From: Bacillota bacterium
Lineage (GTDB): Bacteria; Bacillota; Clostridia; Oscillospirales; Oscillospiraceae
Direction of reading: 5' to 3'
DNA length: 48,314 nucleotides
Assembly: GCA_028719885.1 (NCBI GenBank)
Contig: JAQYLT010000015.1
Coordinates: 1 to 48,314, forward strand
The notes under the pieces were generated by a model. The model did no database searches and was not told where the DNA came from. It was given only the letters and a program-made list of their open reading frames with translations. Of the stretch, positions 39,425 through 48,271 are shown piece by piece. The translations under genes were made by a program, and so were the position numbers. Within the stretch, counting starts at the first letter, position 1. Each line of letters starts with the position of its first letter.

Positions 39425-40474
39425 ATGCAGCTGAATTGGAAAAAAATATTCACCGTTGTATTCACCCTGGCGGCGGCATGGCTGGCGGTGCGGTATCTGC
39501 TGCCGGTGAGTATGCCCTTTTTGCTGGGCGGCCTGCTGGCTTTGGCGGCGGAGCCGGGGGTGCGCTTTCTCTCGGGGCGGCTGCGGCTTTCCCGGTCCGT
39601 GGCGGCGGGGATTGGAGTGGGGACAGTATTTGCCGTGCTGGTTACCCTGGCAACACTGCTGCTGGGCCTGCTGCTGCGGCAGCTGCGGGTATTGGCGGGG
39701 ATCCTCCCCCAGATGGAGCTGACGGCCCGGGCGGGGCTGGAATCCCTGGAAAACTGGCTGATGGCGCTGGCCCGGCGGGCCTCTCCCGGGGTTCAGGCGG
39801 TGCTGCAGCGGAATGTGATTCAGCTCTTTTCCGGCGGCGCGGAGCTGCTGGACCGGTTCACCGGCTATGCTTTGGAGCTGGCGGGGAATCTCATCGGCCG
39901 GCTGCCGGACAGCGCCCTGGGGGTGGGGACGGCGGTGCTCTCGGCCTTTCTCATTTCCGCGGAGCTGCCCCGCATCCGCAGCTGGCTGCACAACCATGTG
40001 CCCCGGGGGAAATTTGAAACGGTCATTGCCTTTTTCAAAAAGCTCCGTTCCACAGCGGGGCAGTGGCTCATTGCCCAGCTGAAGCTGATGGGCATCACCT
40101 ATCTGCTGCTCACCGTGGGCTTTTTCCTGCTGCGGGTGGAGTATGCGCCGGTGTGGGCCCTGGCGGTGGCGATGGTGGATGCCTTTCCCATTTTGGGCAC
40201 CGGCACCATTTTGGTGCCCTGGAGCCTGGTTTGCCTGCTGCAGCACAACAGCGCCAAGGCCCTGGGACTGCTGGGGCTCTACGCCCTCACCGCCCTGACC
40301 CGCTCCACCCTGGAGCCCAAGCTGGTGGGCCGTCAGCTGGGGCTGGACCCGCTGCTCACCCTGATCGCCCTGTATACCGGCTTCCGGCTTTGGGGCATTT
40401 TGGGGATGTTCCTCATGCCCATGCTGGCGATTACCGTGATTTCCATGCTTCCCCAGGGGAAAGGGGAGCAATAA
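39425..40474 (+). CDS. ytvI: Sporulation integral membrane protein YtvI (AI-2E/PerM superfamily), 349 aa
   Basis: The ATG at 39425 follows AAAGGAGAGG. Eight or so membrane helices in the AI-2E transporter-like arrangement: two N-terminal helices (VVFTLAAAWLAVRYLLPVSMPFLLGGLLALAAEP), a helix pair followed by a long amphipathic region (LPQMELTARAGLESLENWLMALARR), then the C-terminal bundle with VWALAVAMVDAFPILGTGTILVPW and LEPKLVGRQLGLDPLLTLIALYTG. The DxFPxxGxG and LEPKxVG motifs mark the superfamily; overall length and order fit the sporulation YtvI subfamily. Its molecular role is not known. It implies a spore-forming lineage. Confidence 0.85.
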   Translation: MQLNWKKIFTVVFTLAAAWLAVRYLLPVSMPFLLGGLLALAAEPGVRFLSGRLRLSRSVAAGIGVGTVFAVLVTLATLLLGLLLRQLRVLAGILPQMELTARAGLESLENWLMALARRASPGVQAVLQRNVIQLFSGGAELLDRFTGYALELAGNLIGRLPDSALGVGTAVLSAFLISAELPRIRSWLHNHVPRGKFETVIAFFKKLRSTAGQWLIAQLKLMGITYLLLTVGFFLLRVEYAPVWALAVAMVDAFPILGTGTILVPWSLVCLLQHNSAKALGLLGLYALTALTRSTLEPKLVGRQLGLDPLLTLIALYTGFRLWGILGMFLMPMLAITVISMLPQGKGEQ

Positions 40475-40497
40475 ATTCCATATATCGAAAAAAAGTA

Positions 40498-40526
40498 TTG
40501 TGCTTCCCGGCTGCTTTTGATATAAT
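40498..40526 (+). promoter_or_regulatory. Promoter of recJ
   Basis: TTGTGC (40498-40503) and a perfect TATAAT (40521-40526, extended as TGATATAAT) are separated by 17 bases. Confidence 0.75.
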
Positions 40527-40545
40527 ACCAGGAAAAGCTTTTTGG

Positions 40546-42606
40546 ATGTGTATTGCTGTGAAATATGGAATTTGGAATGTATCAAAACCGGAACCGGAAG
40601 CGGTGAATGCCCTGTGTCAGGGAGGCTACCCCCGGCTGGCAGCCCGAATCCTGGCCTCCCGGGGCATTAAAACCCCCAAAGAAGCCCACGACCTGCTGGA
40701 CTGCAACTGTCCGCTGCCCTCGCCCTTTTTGCTGACGGAGATGGATGTGGCCGCCGGGCGGGTGGCCTGCGCCATGGAAAACCATGAGAAAATCGCGGTA
40801 TTCGGCGACTATGATGTGGACGGCATCACCGCCACCTGCCTGCTGACGGATTTTCTGTGCCGCTGCGGGGCGGACTGCATCAGCTATATTCCCGGCCGGC
40901 TGGAGGAGGGCTACGGGCTGAATCCCATGGCGCTGCACAGCCTGCGGGACCGGGGCGTAAAGCTCATTGTCACCGTGGACTGCGGCATCACCGCCGTGGA
41001 AGAGGCGCAGCTCTGCCGGGAGCTGGGCATGGAGCTGGTGATTACCGATCACCACGAATGCAAGGACAAGCTGCCCCAAGCTGTCGCCATTGTGGACCCC
41101 CACAAGCCCGGCGACACCTATCCCCACCGGTACCTGTCCGGGGTGGCCCTGGCCTTTAAGCTGGCCTGCGCTCTCAGCGGGCAGCCGGAGCAGGTGCTGG
41201 CGGATTATGCCGACATGGTCTGCCTGGGCACGGTGGCGGATGTGATTCCCCTGGTGGGGGAGAACCGGGTGTTTGTCTCCCGGGGACTGGTCTCTCTGCA
41301 GCACACCACCCGGCCGGGACTGGCCGCGCTGATGAAAGAATGCGGCTGCGACCCGGCAGCGCTGAACGCCTCCTCCATTGGCTTTATGCTGGCACCCAGA
41401 ATCAACGCCGCCGGACGGATGGGCCAGATCGACCTGGCGCTGGATTTGTTTATGACCCAGGACCCGGAGCGGGCCAGCCAGGTGGCCAAGGAGCTGTGCG
41501 AGCTGAACCGGCAGCGTCAGGCGGTGGAATCGGAGATTTACCGGCAGGCCGTGTCCATGCTGCCCCAGGGAAAGGCACCGGATGCCATTGTGCTGGCGGA
41601 CGAAAGCTGGCATCAGGGCGTGGTGGGCATTGTGGCCAGCCGGATTGCCGAGGAATATGCCTGCCCCACCTTCCTCATCTGCCTGGACGGAGAGCATGGC
41701 AAGGCCAGCTCCCGGAGCCACGGCGGCTTCAATCTGTTCGCATCCCTCACCGCCCTGTCCGATCTTTTGGAGAGCTACGGCGGTCATGAGCTGGCGGCTG
41801 GCTTTACCATCACCCGGAGCAACATCCCGGAATTCCGGAAACAGGTGAGCGCGCTGGCGGCGGAATATTTCTCCGGGGAGACCCTGCGGACCAGCCTGGA
41901 CATCGACTGCACGGTGCCTCCGGAGTTGATGACCCTGGAGGAATTCGAGGCCCTGGAAATTCTGGAGCCCACCGGCAGCGGCTGCCCCAAGCCGGTGCTG
42001 ATGCTGCCCGGACTGACGGTGGAGCGGGTGACCATGGTGGGCGGCGGCAAGCACATGCGGCTGCGGCTGCGGCGGGAGCGGCAGGTGTTCAACGCCATCT
42101 ATTTCTCTGTGAATACAAATGTGGTGAATCTGCACCAGGGGGAGCAGGTGGATGTGGCCTTCCTGCCCCAGATCAACTGCTTCCAGGGGGAGCGGCTGCT
42201 GCAGATGAATGTGGTGGATATCCGCCCCAGCTGCGCCGTCCCCTGCGGCACGGAAACCGCCCACTACCGGGCGCTGCTGGATGGCAGCCTCAGCCCCGAG
42301 GGGGCAAAGCTGCTCACCCCCAGCCGGGCGGTGCTGGCGACCGTGTGGCGGTATCTGGCCTCGGTGCCGGTGAGCCCCATCCGGGAGTCGCCGGTGTGCC
42401 TGTGCCGGAAAATTGTCCGCTGGTCCGGAAAGCCCCTGGAGCTGGAGCAGCTGATGATCTGCCTGGATATTTTCCGGGATGTGGGATTGCTGGAGCAGCA
42501 GCGCGTGCATAAGTACATGACCATCCGCCTGACCCCCGGGCCCCAGAAGGCGGATTTAAATCAAAGCGCCACCATGCAGCTTTTGCTGCATTGGATGAAT
42601 CCATAA
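40546..42606 (+). CDS. recJ: Single-stranded-DNA-specific exonuclease RecJ, 686 aa
   Basis: Degrades single-stranded DNA 5' to 3' in recombination and mismatch repair. The DHH domain shows VFGDYDVDGITA (86-97), the VDCGIT motif and ITDHHE (DHH at 168-170), all metal-binding. Next come MLAPRINAAGRMGQIDLAL and a DHHA1 domain with SRSHGGFNLFASL and YGGHELAAGF. An OB-fold and a clostridial C-terminal extension complete the protein. The ATG at 40546 is used, but it lies only about 13 bases after the expected transcript start; a GTG at 40558 (MKYGIWNVS) is a plausible alternative. The longer open frame upstream lies inside ytvI and is not coding. Confidence 0.93.
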   Translation: MCIAVKYGIWNVSKPEPEAVNALCQGGYPRLAARILASRGIKTPKEAHDLLDCNCPLPSPFLLTEMDVAAGRVACAMENHEKIAVFGDYDVDGITATCLLTDFLCRCGADCISYIPGRLEEGYGLNPMALHSLRDRGVKLIVTVDCGITAVEEAQLCRELGMELVITDHHECKDKLPQAVAIVDPHKPGDTYPHRYLSGVALAFKLACALSGQPEQVLADYADMVCLGTVADVIPLVGENRVFVSRGLVSLQHTTRPGLAALMKECGCDPAALNASSIGFMLAPRINAAGRMGQIDLALDLFMTQDPERASQVAKELCELNRQRQAVESEIYRQAVSMLPQGKAPDAIVLADESWHQGVVGIVASRIAEEYACPTFLICLDGEHGKASSRSHGGFNLFASLTALSDLLESYGGHELAAGFTITRSNIPEFRKQVSALAAEYFSGETLRTSLDIDCTVPPELMTLEEFEALEILEPTGSGCPKPVLMLPGLTVERVTMVGGGKHMRLRLRRERQVFNAIYFSVNTNVVNLHQGEQVDVAFLPQINCFQGERLLQMNVVDIRPSCAVPCGTETAHYRALLDGSLSPEGAKLLTPSRAVLATVWRYLASVPVSPIRESPVCLCRKIVRWSGKPLELEQLMICLDIFRDVGLLEQQRVHKYMTIRLTPGPQKADLNQSATMQLLLHWMNP

Positions 42607-42614
42607 ACGTATCC

Positions 42615-42899
42615 TGCAAATTGGAAATTACAGAGGTGATCCGTAGGGAACGGATTTAGACCTTCCGAAAGGTGGATTACCATCCATGGTTCGTTGAACG
42701 GGGAATGGTCCGTACACACCCTTGGGAATGGGCTTGCTCATTCCGTCGGCGAAGCCGCTTTTGCGAATGTTTTTATCATGAATTCGGCTAGTAATTCGGA
42801 TAACTTGATCCTTTGCCAAATAATTGGACGCGGTAATTCCGCTTCGCGGGCGGAACGGATAAATCCGTTCCCTACGAAACATCTCATCAGATTCCAATT
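42615..42899. repeat. Composite GTAGGG hairpin repeat, mixed and partly degenerate
   Basis: The outer flank AAATTGGAAATTAC (42618-42631) is followed by a plus unit at 42642-42667 (CGGAT type, right arm decayed to AGACCTTCC), an embedded unit at 42724-42745 of another type (arms GAATGGGC/GCTCATTC, preceded by CTT rather than CGTA) and an inverted unit at 42851-42876 (arms GAACGGAT/ATCCGTTC after reversal). ATTCCAATTTT closes it at 42891-42901. It fills the gap between recJ and rel. Confidence 0.82.
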
Positions 42900-42948
42900 T
42901 TCAACCGCGTCCGTCCCTGTTTCCTTGTTGAAAGAGAGTTGATATTCA

Positions 42949-45138
42949 ATGGAAACCTTTGAAGAACACTATGACTCCATGTGTGCTGCCATTGCCCGGC
43001 GGATGCCCACGGCAGACATGGATTTGATTGATAAAGCCGTCCGCTATGCCGACGACAAGCATCGCCAGCAGAAGCGAAAGGATGGCTCCCCCTACATCAT
43101 TCACCCCCTGGCCGTAGCGGAGATCGTGGTGGAGATGGGCCTGGATATGGACGCCATTCTGGGTGCCCTGCTCCACGACTGCATCGAGGACACCGACGCC
43201 TCCCACGAGGAGATTGAAAAGCTCTTCGGTCAGACGGTGGCGGAGCTGGTGGAGGGAGTTACCAAGCTGACCCGGGCCAATTTTTCCTCCACCGAGGAAG
43301 CCCAGATGGAAAATCTGCGGAAGATGTTCATGGCCATGTCCAAGGACATCCGGGTGGTGCTGATCAAAATTGCCGACCGGCTCCACAACATGCGTACCAT
43401 GCAGTATCAGTCTCCCGCCAAGCAAATCATCAAGTGCAAGGAGACCATGGACGTTTACGCGCCCCTGGCCCACCGGCTTGGTATGCAGAAGATGAAATGG
43501 GAGCTGGAGGACACCAGCCTGCGCTACCTGGCGCCTAAGGAATACACGGAGATCACCAATTATCTCCAGGCCCATCGGGAAAAGGATGAGGCCTTCATGC
43601 AGTCCATCCAGTTCAAAATCACCGATCGGCTCAATGCCATGGGCATCCAGAATACCACCTATGGCCGGATCAAGCACGTTTATTCCATCTACCGGAAGAT
43701 GGTGGCCCAGGACAAGACCATGGACCAGCTCTATGACATCTACGCTTTCCGGGTGATCGTCAACTCCATCCCGGACTGCTACAACGTGCTGGGCCATGTC
43801 CACGACCTGTTCAACCTGGTGCCCGGCCGGTTCAAGGACTATATTTCCACCCCCAAGCCCAATATGTACCAGTCGCTGCACACCACTGTCATCGGCTCCG
43901 AGGGCATTCCCTTTGAGGTGCAGATTCGCACCTGGGACATGCACGAAACCGCCGAATACGGCATCGCTGCCCACTGGAAGTACAAGCAGGGCACCGGCTC
44001 CGGCACAGAGAAGGATTTCGAGTGGGTGCGCCGCCTGCTGGAAAGCCAGCAGGACGCGGACGCGGAGGAATACGTCCAGTCCCTGAAAATCGACATGTTC
44101 GACGATGAGGTGTTCGTCTTCACCCCCAAGGGGCGGATCGTGTCCCTGCCCTCCGGCTCCACCCCTATCGACTTTGCCTATGCCATCCATTCCGGCGTGG
44201 GCAACTCCATGATTGGCGCCAAGGTGAACAACCGGATTGCCAACATCGATACGACCCTGAAAAACGGCGACATTGTGGAGGTCATCACCTCCAAAACCGC
44301 CAAGGGCCCCAGCCGGGACTGGCTGAACATCTGCAAGAGCAACCAGGCCCGCACCAAAATCAAGCAGTGGTTCAAAAAGGAGAAGCGGGAGGAGAACATC
44401 GTCCACGGCAAAGCCTCCTTTGAATCGGAGATGAAGCGGGTGGGGCTGCCCCTGTCGGCCCTCACCGACGAGGAGCTGGAGCCTCATCTGCTGAAAAAGC
44501 TGGCCTTCGACTGCTGGGACGATATGTACGCCGCCATCGGCTACGGCGGTCTCACTGCCGTGAAGGCCGTGGGCCGGATTCGGGATGATGTTTCCCGGGC
44601 GGTGAAGGCCCAGACGGCGGAGCGGAATGCCAGCCCCCTGCGCCTGAACCCGGATTCCGAGGCGGTGAAGCAGAACCGCCATGCGGTGAACGGGGTAATC
44701 GTAGAGGACATCGACTCCTGCATGATCAAGTTTGCCAAATGCTGCACCCCGGTGCCCGGGGATTCCATTGTGGGCTTCATCACCAAGGGCTTCGGCGTCT
44801 CCGTCCACCGGGCGGACTGCCCCAACGCCCAGAACCGGGACGACCCCCGGCAGGCTGCCCGCTGGGTGCGGGTGCGGTGGGCCTCCCAGGAGGAGCAGCC
44901 CTTTGAAACCACCCTGGAGCTGGACTGCCTGACAAGAGACGGCATCGTGCTGGATGTGGCTACCGTGCTCACCACCGCCCGGGTGCGGGTGAAGGAGCTG
45001 AGTGCCAAGGACCTGCCCGGGGGCAGAAGCACCTGCCTGATTCGTTTTGAGGTGAAAAATGTGGCGGAGCTGGAAGCCATCCGAAACCGGCTTTTGAACA
45101 TCCGGGATGTCACCGGCTCCCGGAGAGGACAGAACTAA
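42949..45138 (+). CDS. rel: Bifunctional (p)ppGpp synthetase/hydrolase (RelA/SpoT family), 729 aa
   Basis: Makes and degrades the stringent-response alarmone. The HD hydrolase domain is complete: H52 (YIIHPL), H76-D77 and E80-D81 (LLHDCIEDT) and D143 (ADRLHNMRT). The synthetase domain follows with GRIKHVYSIYRKM (239-251), LYDIYAFRVIV, MYQSLHT and EVQIRT, then AEYGIAAHWKYK. C-terminal parts are the TGS domain (about 387-447), helical and conserved-cysteine (FAKCCTPVPGD) regions, and an ACT domain (about 655-729). All catalytic elements are intact, so both activities are expected. The binding site before the ATG at 42949 is weak (GAGAG). dtd follows after one base, a pairing conserved in Firmicutes. 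Confidence 0.97.
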   Translation: METFEEHYDSMCAAIARRMPTADMDLIDKAVRYADDKHRQQKRKDGSPYIIHPLAVAEIVVEMGLDMDAILGALLHDCIEDTDASHEEIEKLFGQTVAELVEGVTKLTRANFSSTEEAQMENLRKMFMAMSKDIRVVLIKIADRLHNMRTMQYQSPAKQIIKCKETMDVYAPLAHRLGMQKMKWELEDTSLRYLAPKEYTEITNYLQAHREKDEAFMQSIQFKITDRLNAMGIQNTTYGRIKHVYSIYRKMVAQDKTMDQLYDIYAFRVIVNSIPDCYNVLGHVHDLFNLVPGRFKDYISTPKPNMYQSLHTTVIGSEGIPFEVQIRTWDMHETAEYGIAAHWKYKQGTGSGTEKDFEWVRRLLESQQDADAEEYVQSLKIDMFDDEVFVFTPKGRIVSLPSGSTPIDFAYAIHSGVGNSMIGAKVNNRIANIDTTLKNGDIVEVITSKTAKGPSRDWLNICKSNQARTKIKQWFKKEKREENIVHGKASFESEMKRVGLPLSALTDEELEPHLLKKLAFDCWDDMYAAIGYGGLTAVKAVGRIRDDVSRAVKAQTAERNASPLRLNPDSEAVKQNRHAVNGVIVEDIDSCMIKFAKCCTPVPGDSIVGFITKGFGVSVHRADCPNAQNRDDPRQAARWVRVRWASQEEQPFETTLELDCLTRDGIVLDVATVLTTARVRVKELSAKDLPGGRSTCLIRFEVKNVAELEAIRNRLLNIRDVTGSRRGQN

Positions 45139-45139
45139 C

Positions 45140-45604
45140 ATGAGAGCCGTTTTAACAAGAGTGAAAAGTGCCTCCGTCACCATCGACGGGGAAACCGTGG
45201 GGAAAATCGGCCCCGGGTTTTTGATTCTTTTGGGCGTGGGCCCGGAGGATACGGAAAAGGAATGCCGCCTGCTGGCGGAGAAAGCCCTGGGACTTCGGAT
45301 TTTTGAGGATGAAAACGGGAAAATGAACCTGGGCCTGGACCAGATTGGCGGGCAGGTGCTGGTGGTGAGCCAGTTCACCCTCTACGGCAACTGCCGCAAG
45401 GGCCGCCGTCCCAGCTTCACCGAGGCCGCAGGGCCGGAGCTGGGAAATGCAATGTATGAAAAGTTCCTGTCCATCTGTGAGGAATTGGGGTATCCCCCTC
45501 AGCATGGCCGCTTCGGCGCGGACATGAAGGTGGAGTCTGTAAACGACGGCCCGGTGACATTGATTCTGGATACCGACCAGCTGATGACCGCAAGACACGG
45601 ATGA
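45140..45604 (+). CDS. dtd: D-aminoacyl-tRNA deacylase, 154 aa
   Basis: Removes D-amino acids (and glycine mischarged on tRNA-Ala) from tRNA, protecting protein synthesis. The two signature motifs that build the active site across the dimer are present: SQFTLYG (77-83) and NDGPVT (135-140, usually NxGPVT). Further conserved parts are MRAVLTRVKSASVTIDGE at the start and KGRRPSFTEAAGPE. Normal length. It begins 1 base after the rel stop with GGAGAGG upstream, so the two genes are one operon. Confidence 0.97.
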   Translation: MRAVLTRVKSASVTIDGETVGKIGPGFLILLGVGPEDTEKECRLLAEKALGLRIFEDENGKMNLGLDQIGGQVLVVSQFTLYGNCRKGRRPSFTEAAGPELGNAMYEKFLSICEELGYPPQHGRFGADMKVESVNDGPVTLILDTDQLMTARHG

Positions 45605-45656
45605 TTTTTGCCGGGCAGGCCGAGATAGGAAAACAATGCACACAAGGAGGTTCCCC

Positions 45657-46244
45657 ATGGAAATTACGGTTTTGACGTTGGGCGACTATATGACCAACTG
45701 CTACATCCTGCATCAGGAGGGAAGCGGCAAGTGCCTGATCATCGACCCAGGGTATGAGGCCGGGCGGATTCTGGATTTGCTGCAGGAACGGAATTTGGAG
45801 CCGGAGGCCATTCTGCTGACCCACGGCCATTTCGATCATGTGGGGGCGGTGCAGGACATCGCCGCAGAGACCGACTGCCGGGTTTACATCAGCCAGGCCG
45901 ACTTGGGCCTGCCGCCCATGATTACCAACGGGAGGCTGTTTTATACCCACACCTATCCTGTGCAGGGGGAACTGCACCTGGCGGGGCTGACCATTCGGGT
46001 TCTGCCCACACCGGGACACACCCCCGGCTCTGTCTGCCTGCTGGTGGGGGATACCATGTTCTCCGGAGATACCCTGTTCCGGGGCAGCTGCGGCCGGACG
46101 GATTTCCCCGGAGGCAGCTGGGAGCAAATCAGCGCCTCCCTGAAAACCCTGGCCGCCCTGCCCGGAGACTACCGGGTGCTGCCCGGCCACGGGGAGGAAA
46201 CCACCCTGGCTGAGGAGCGGGCCCACAATCCCTTTTTCGCCTGA
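45657..46244 (+). CDS. Metallo-beta-lactamase-fold hydrolase (glyoxalase II-like), 195 aa
   Basis: The ATG at 45657 follows AAGGAGG. Metal-binding motifs in order: THGHFDH (55-61), the histidine in PGHTPGS, the aspartate in FSGDTLF and the C-terminal histidine in LPGHGEE. This is the short YcbL/YqgX-type form without the C-terminal helical domain of true glyoxalase II. It may hydrolyse hydroxyacyl-glutathione-like or other thioesters; the physiological substrate is unknown. Starts 52 bases after dtd and is likely the third gene of the rel-dtd operon, an order often seen in clostridia. Confidence 0.9.
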   Translation: MEITVLTLGDYMTNCYILHQEGSGKCLIIDPGYEAGRILDLLQERNLEPEAILLTHGHFDHVGAVQDIAAETDCRVYISQADLGLPPMITNGRLFYTHTYPVQGELHLAGLTIRVLPTPGHTPGSVCLLVGDTMFSGDTLFRGSCGRTDFPGGSWEQISASLKTLAALPGDYRVLPGHGEETTLAEERAHNPFFA

Positions 46245-46280
46245 ATCTTGGCGAGGCAATGGCATCGACTTAGGGACTGT

Positions 46281-46391
46281 CGTAGGGCGGGGGCTTGCCC
46301 CCGCCGCTGGGTTCCGCTTTTTGAGTGATTACCTTTAACGGGAATGGGCTCTTATCGTTACCATTCGGCGGGGGCAAGCCCCCGCCCTACG
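46281..46391. repeat. GTAGGG hairpin repeat pair, perfect GC-rich type
   Basis: A plus unit at 46281-46306 and an inverted unit at 46366-46391 share perfect arms GGCGGGGGC/GCCCCCGCC around TT. This is the form without the bulged T seen at 15228 and 48031. The spacer of about 59 bases contains a weak GAATGG/CCATTC hairpin. It lies between the hydrolase gene and hemZ. Confidence 0.88.
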
Positions 46392-46461
46392 GAATAGCAA
46401 AACATTTAGCGGATTACATTGCCCCAATGGGGGAGGTAAGAAAAACATAAGGAGTCAAGCC

Positions 46462-47880
46462 ATGAATCTGACCCTGTCCGGTCATGATGACCGCTATGCC
46501 GTGGAGCAGCTGCTTTTGGCGCTGTTTCCGGAAAATACCCCTTTGGAGGCGGTTTCTTCCCTCCACCGGGGCAAAACCTGGATCACCGTCCGGGCCTCCA
46601 TTACATTGGACGGCAAAACGGCCCAGGCAACCCGACGGCTGAAAACCGGGGAAGAAACCGTCCGCCTGCGCCGCCGAAGCCTGCAGCAGAGCATGTACCT
46701 GGCGGCCCGGCAGCTGCTGCCGTCGGAGCCTGCCTGGGGTGCTTTGGCCGGGGTCCGGCCCACCAAAATCACCACCAAGCATCTTCTGGAGGGGGGCACG
46801 GCTCAATCCGCCGAAAAGCTCCTAAAGGATGTGTATTATGTCACCCCGGAACGCCGGAAGCTGGCGGTTGCCTGCTCCCAGTCCACGGTGAAGGCGGCCC
46901 GGCTGCTGGAACCGGAGGATGTATCCCTGTATGTGGGCATTCCGTTCTGCCCCACCCGGTGCAGCTATTGCAGCTTTGTCAGCCGGACGGTGGGGAGGAA
47001 AACCGAGCTGCTGGAGCCCTATCTGGAAGCCCTGCTGAAAGAAATGGAAGTAACCGGCGCCCTGCTGGAAAAATCCGGCCGCCGGCTGCGTACCATATAC
47101 ATCGGGGGCGGCACCCCGTCCACCCTTTCCACGCCCCAGCTGGAGCGGCTGATGGACGCCATTGCCTCCGCCTTCGATCTGTCCCGCTGCCTGGAATTCA
47201 CCGTGGAGGGGGGAAGACCGGACACCCTGGACGAAGAGAAGCTCCGCGCCATTTATCACCACGGCGCGAATCGAATGAGCATTAACCCTCAGACCATGGT
47301 GGATTCCGTGCTCCGGGCCTGTGGGCGTCCCCACAAGGCGGAGGATGTGGTCCGCGCCTACCGTCAGGCGGAGGCGGCAGGGTTTGAGGCCATCAACATG
47401 GATTTGATCGCCGGCCTGCCGGAGGACAATGTGGCCCTCTTTTGCCGCAGCCTGGATGAGGTGGCGGCGCTGCACCCCTCCAACATCACCGTGCATACCC
47501 TGGCTCTGAAAAAGGGAGCCGATTTGTTTGAAAAGCGCCAGAGCCTGCCCACTGCCCACCAGGTGACGGAAATGGTGGCCTATGCCAATCAGACCCTTGC
47601 CGCCCTGGGCTACAGGCCCTATTATCTCTACCGGCAGAAATACATGTCCGGCTCCTTTGAAAATGTGGGCTGGAGCCGGGACGGGATGGACTGCCTTTAC
47701 AACATCTACATGATGGAGGAGCTGCACACCATCCTCTCCGTAGGCGGCGGAGGCATGAACAAGGTCAACCTGCCCGACGGCTCCCTCCGGCGCTTCCACA
47801 ATCCCAAATTCCCGGAGCAGTATATCGAGCTCATTGACCGGGTAACCCAGCAGAAGAAAGAGCTGTTTGAACTTCTCTGA
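46462..47880 (+). CDS. hemZ: HemZ-type coproporphyrinogen III dehydrogenase-like radical SAM protein, 472 aa
   Basis: The ATG at 46462 follows AAGGAG. An N-terminal region of about 150 residues specific to HemZ (WGALAGVRPTKITTKHLLEGG) precedes the radical SAM domain with C163-x3-C167-x2-C170 (PFCPTRCSYCSF), the GGGTPSTLS SAM-binding motif, EFTVEGGRPDTL and the MSINPQTM segment. The C-terminal YYLYRQKYMSGSFENVGW block is the HemN/HemZ substrate region. The family is annotated as oxygen-independent coproporphyrinogen oxidase, but HemZ proteins occur in many clostridia without full haem synthesis, so the true reaction may differ. No other haem gene is in the window. Confidence 0.92.
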   Translation: MNLTLSGHDDRYAVEQLLLALFPENTPLEAVSSLHRGKTWITVRASITLDGKTAQATRRLKTGEETVRLRRRSLQQSMYLAARQLLPSEPAWGALAGVRPTKITTKHLLEGGTAQSAEKLLKDVYYVTPERRKLAVACSQSTVKAARLLEPEDVSLYVGIPFCPTRCSYCSFVSRTVGRKTELLEPYLEALLKEMEVTGALLEKSGRRLRTIYIGGGTPSTLSTPQLERLMDAIASAFDLSRCLEFTVEGGRPDTLDEEKLRAIYHHGANRMSINPQTMVDSVLRACGRPHKAEDVVRAYRQAEAAGFEAINMDLIAGLPEDNVALFCRSLDEVAALHPSNITVHTLALKKGADLFEKRQSLPTAHQVTEMVAYANQTLAALGYRPYYLYRQKYMSGSFENVGWSRDGMDCLYNIYMMEELHTILSVGGGGMNKVNLPDGSLRRFHNPKFPEQYIELIDRVTQQKKELFELL

Positions 47881-47909
47881 TCCGCCGGAATGGGGCCAGT
47901 CTCCGACAG

Positions 47910-47945
47910 AACGCAGGAAAGGAGTTTACTCTTTCCGTCTGCGTT
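47910..47945 (+). terminator. Hairpin behind hemZ
   Basis: AACGCAG plus GAAAG (47910-47921) pairs with CTTTC and CTGCGTT (47931-47945) with a 3-base bulge. No T run follows, so it may be a weak terminator or a stabiliser. Confidence 0.45.
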
Positions 47946-48030
47946 AGCAGCATAAGGGGCGTTTACCCAATTAACGCCGCACCCCTTGCCCTCCCCAATG
48001 GGGTAATGTCATCAACCTAACGATTTATAT

Positions 48031-48271
48031 CGTAGGGCGGGTGGCTTGCCCCCGCCGCATAGGCCGAGCAATTACCGCAGGACGTTAGGTGGCGAAATGT
48101 GGCGCCTTGTCCGTAGGGAATGGGCTTGCTCATTCCGACTGCGTCAGCAGCTTCTTCTGCACAAACAGACTCGAAATGGTTCTGTTTTTATGAATATTCC
48201 ACCAAATATGAAATGAAAAGCGGTTTTCTGGGGCGGCTTCGCCGACGGAATGAGCAAGCCCATTCCCTACA
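48031..48271. repeat. GTAGGG hairpin repeats of two types at the right edge
   Basis: A single plus unit of GC-rich type at 48031-48057 (GGCGGGTGGC/GCCCCCGCC) is followed by an inverted pair of a third type: 48112-48137 plus and 48246-48271 minus, both with arms GAATGGGC/GCTCATTC (one G-T pair). No gene is visible between 47881 and the end of the window. Confidence 0.85.
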
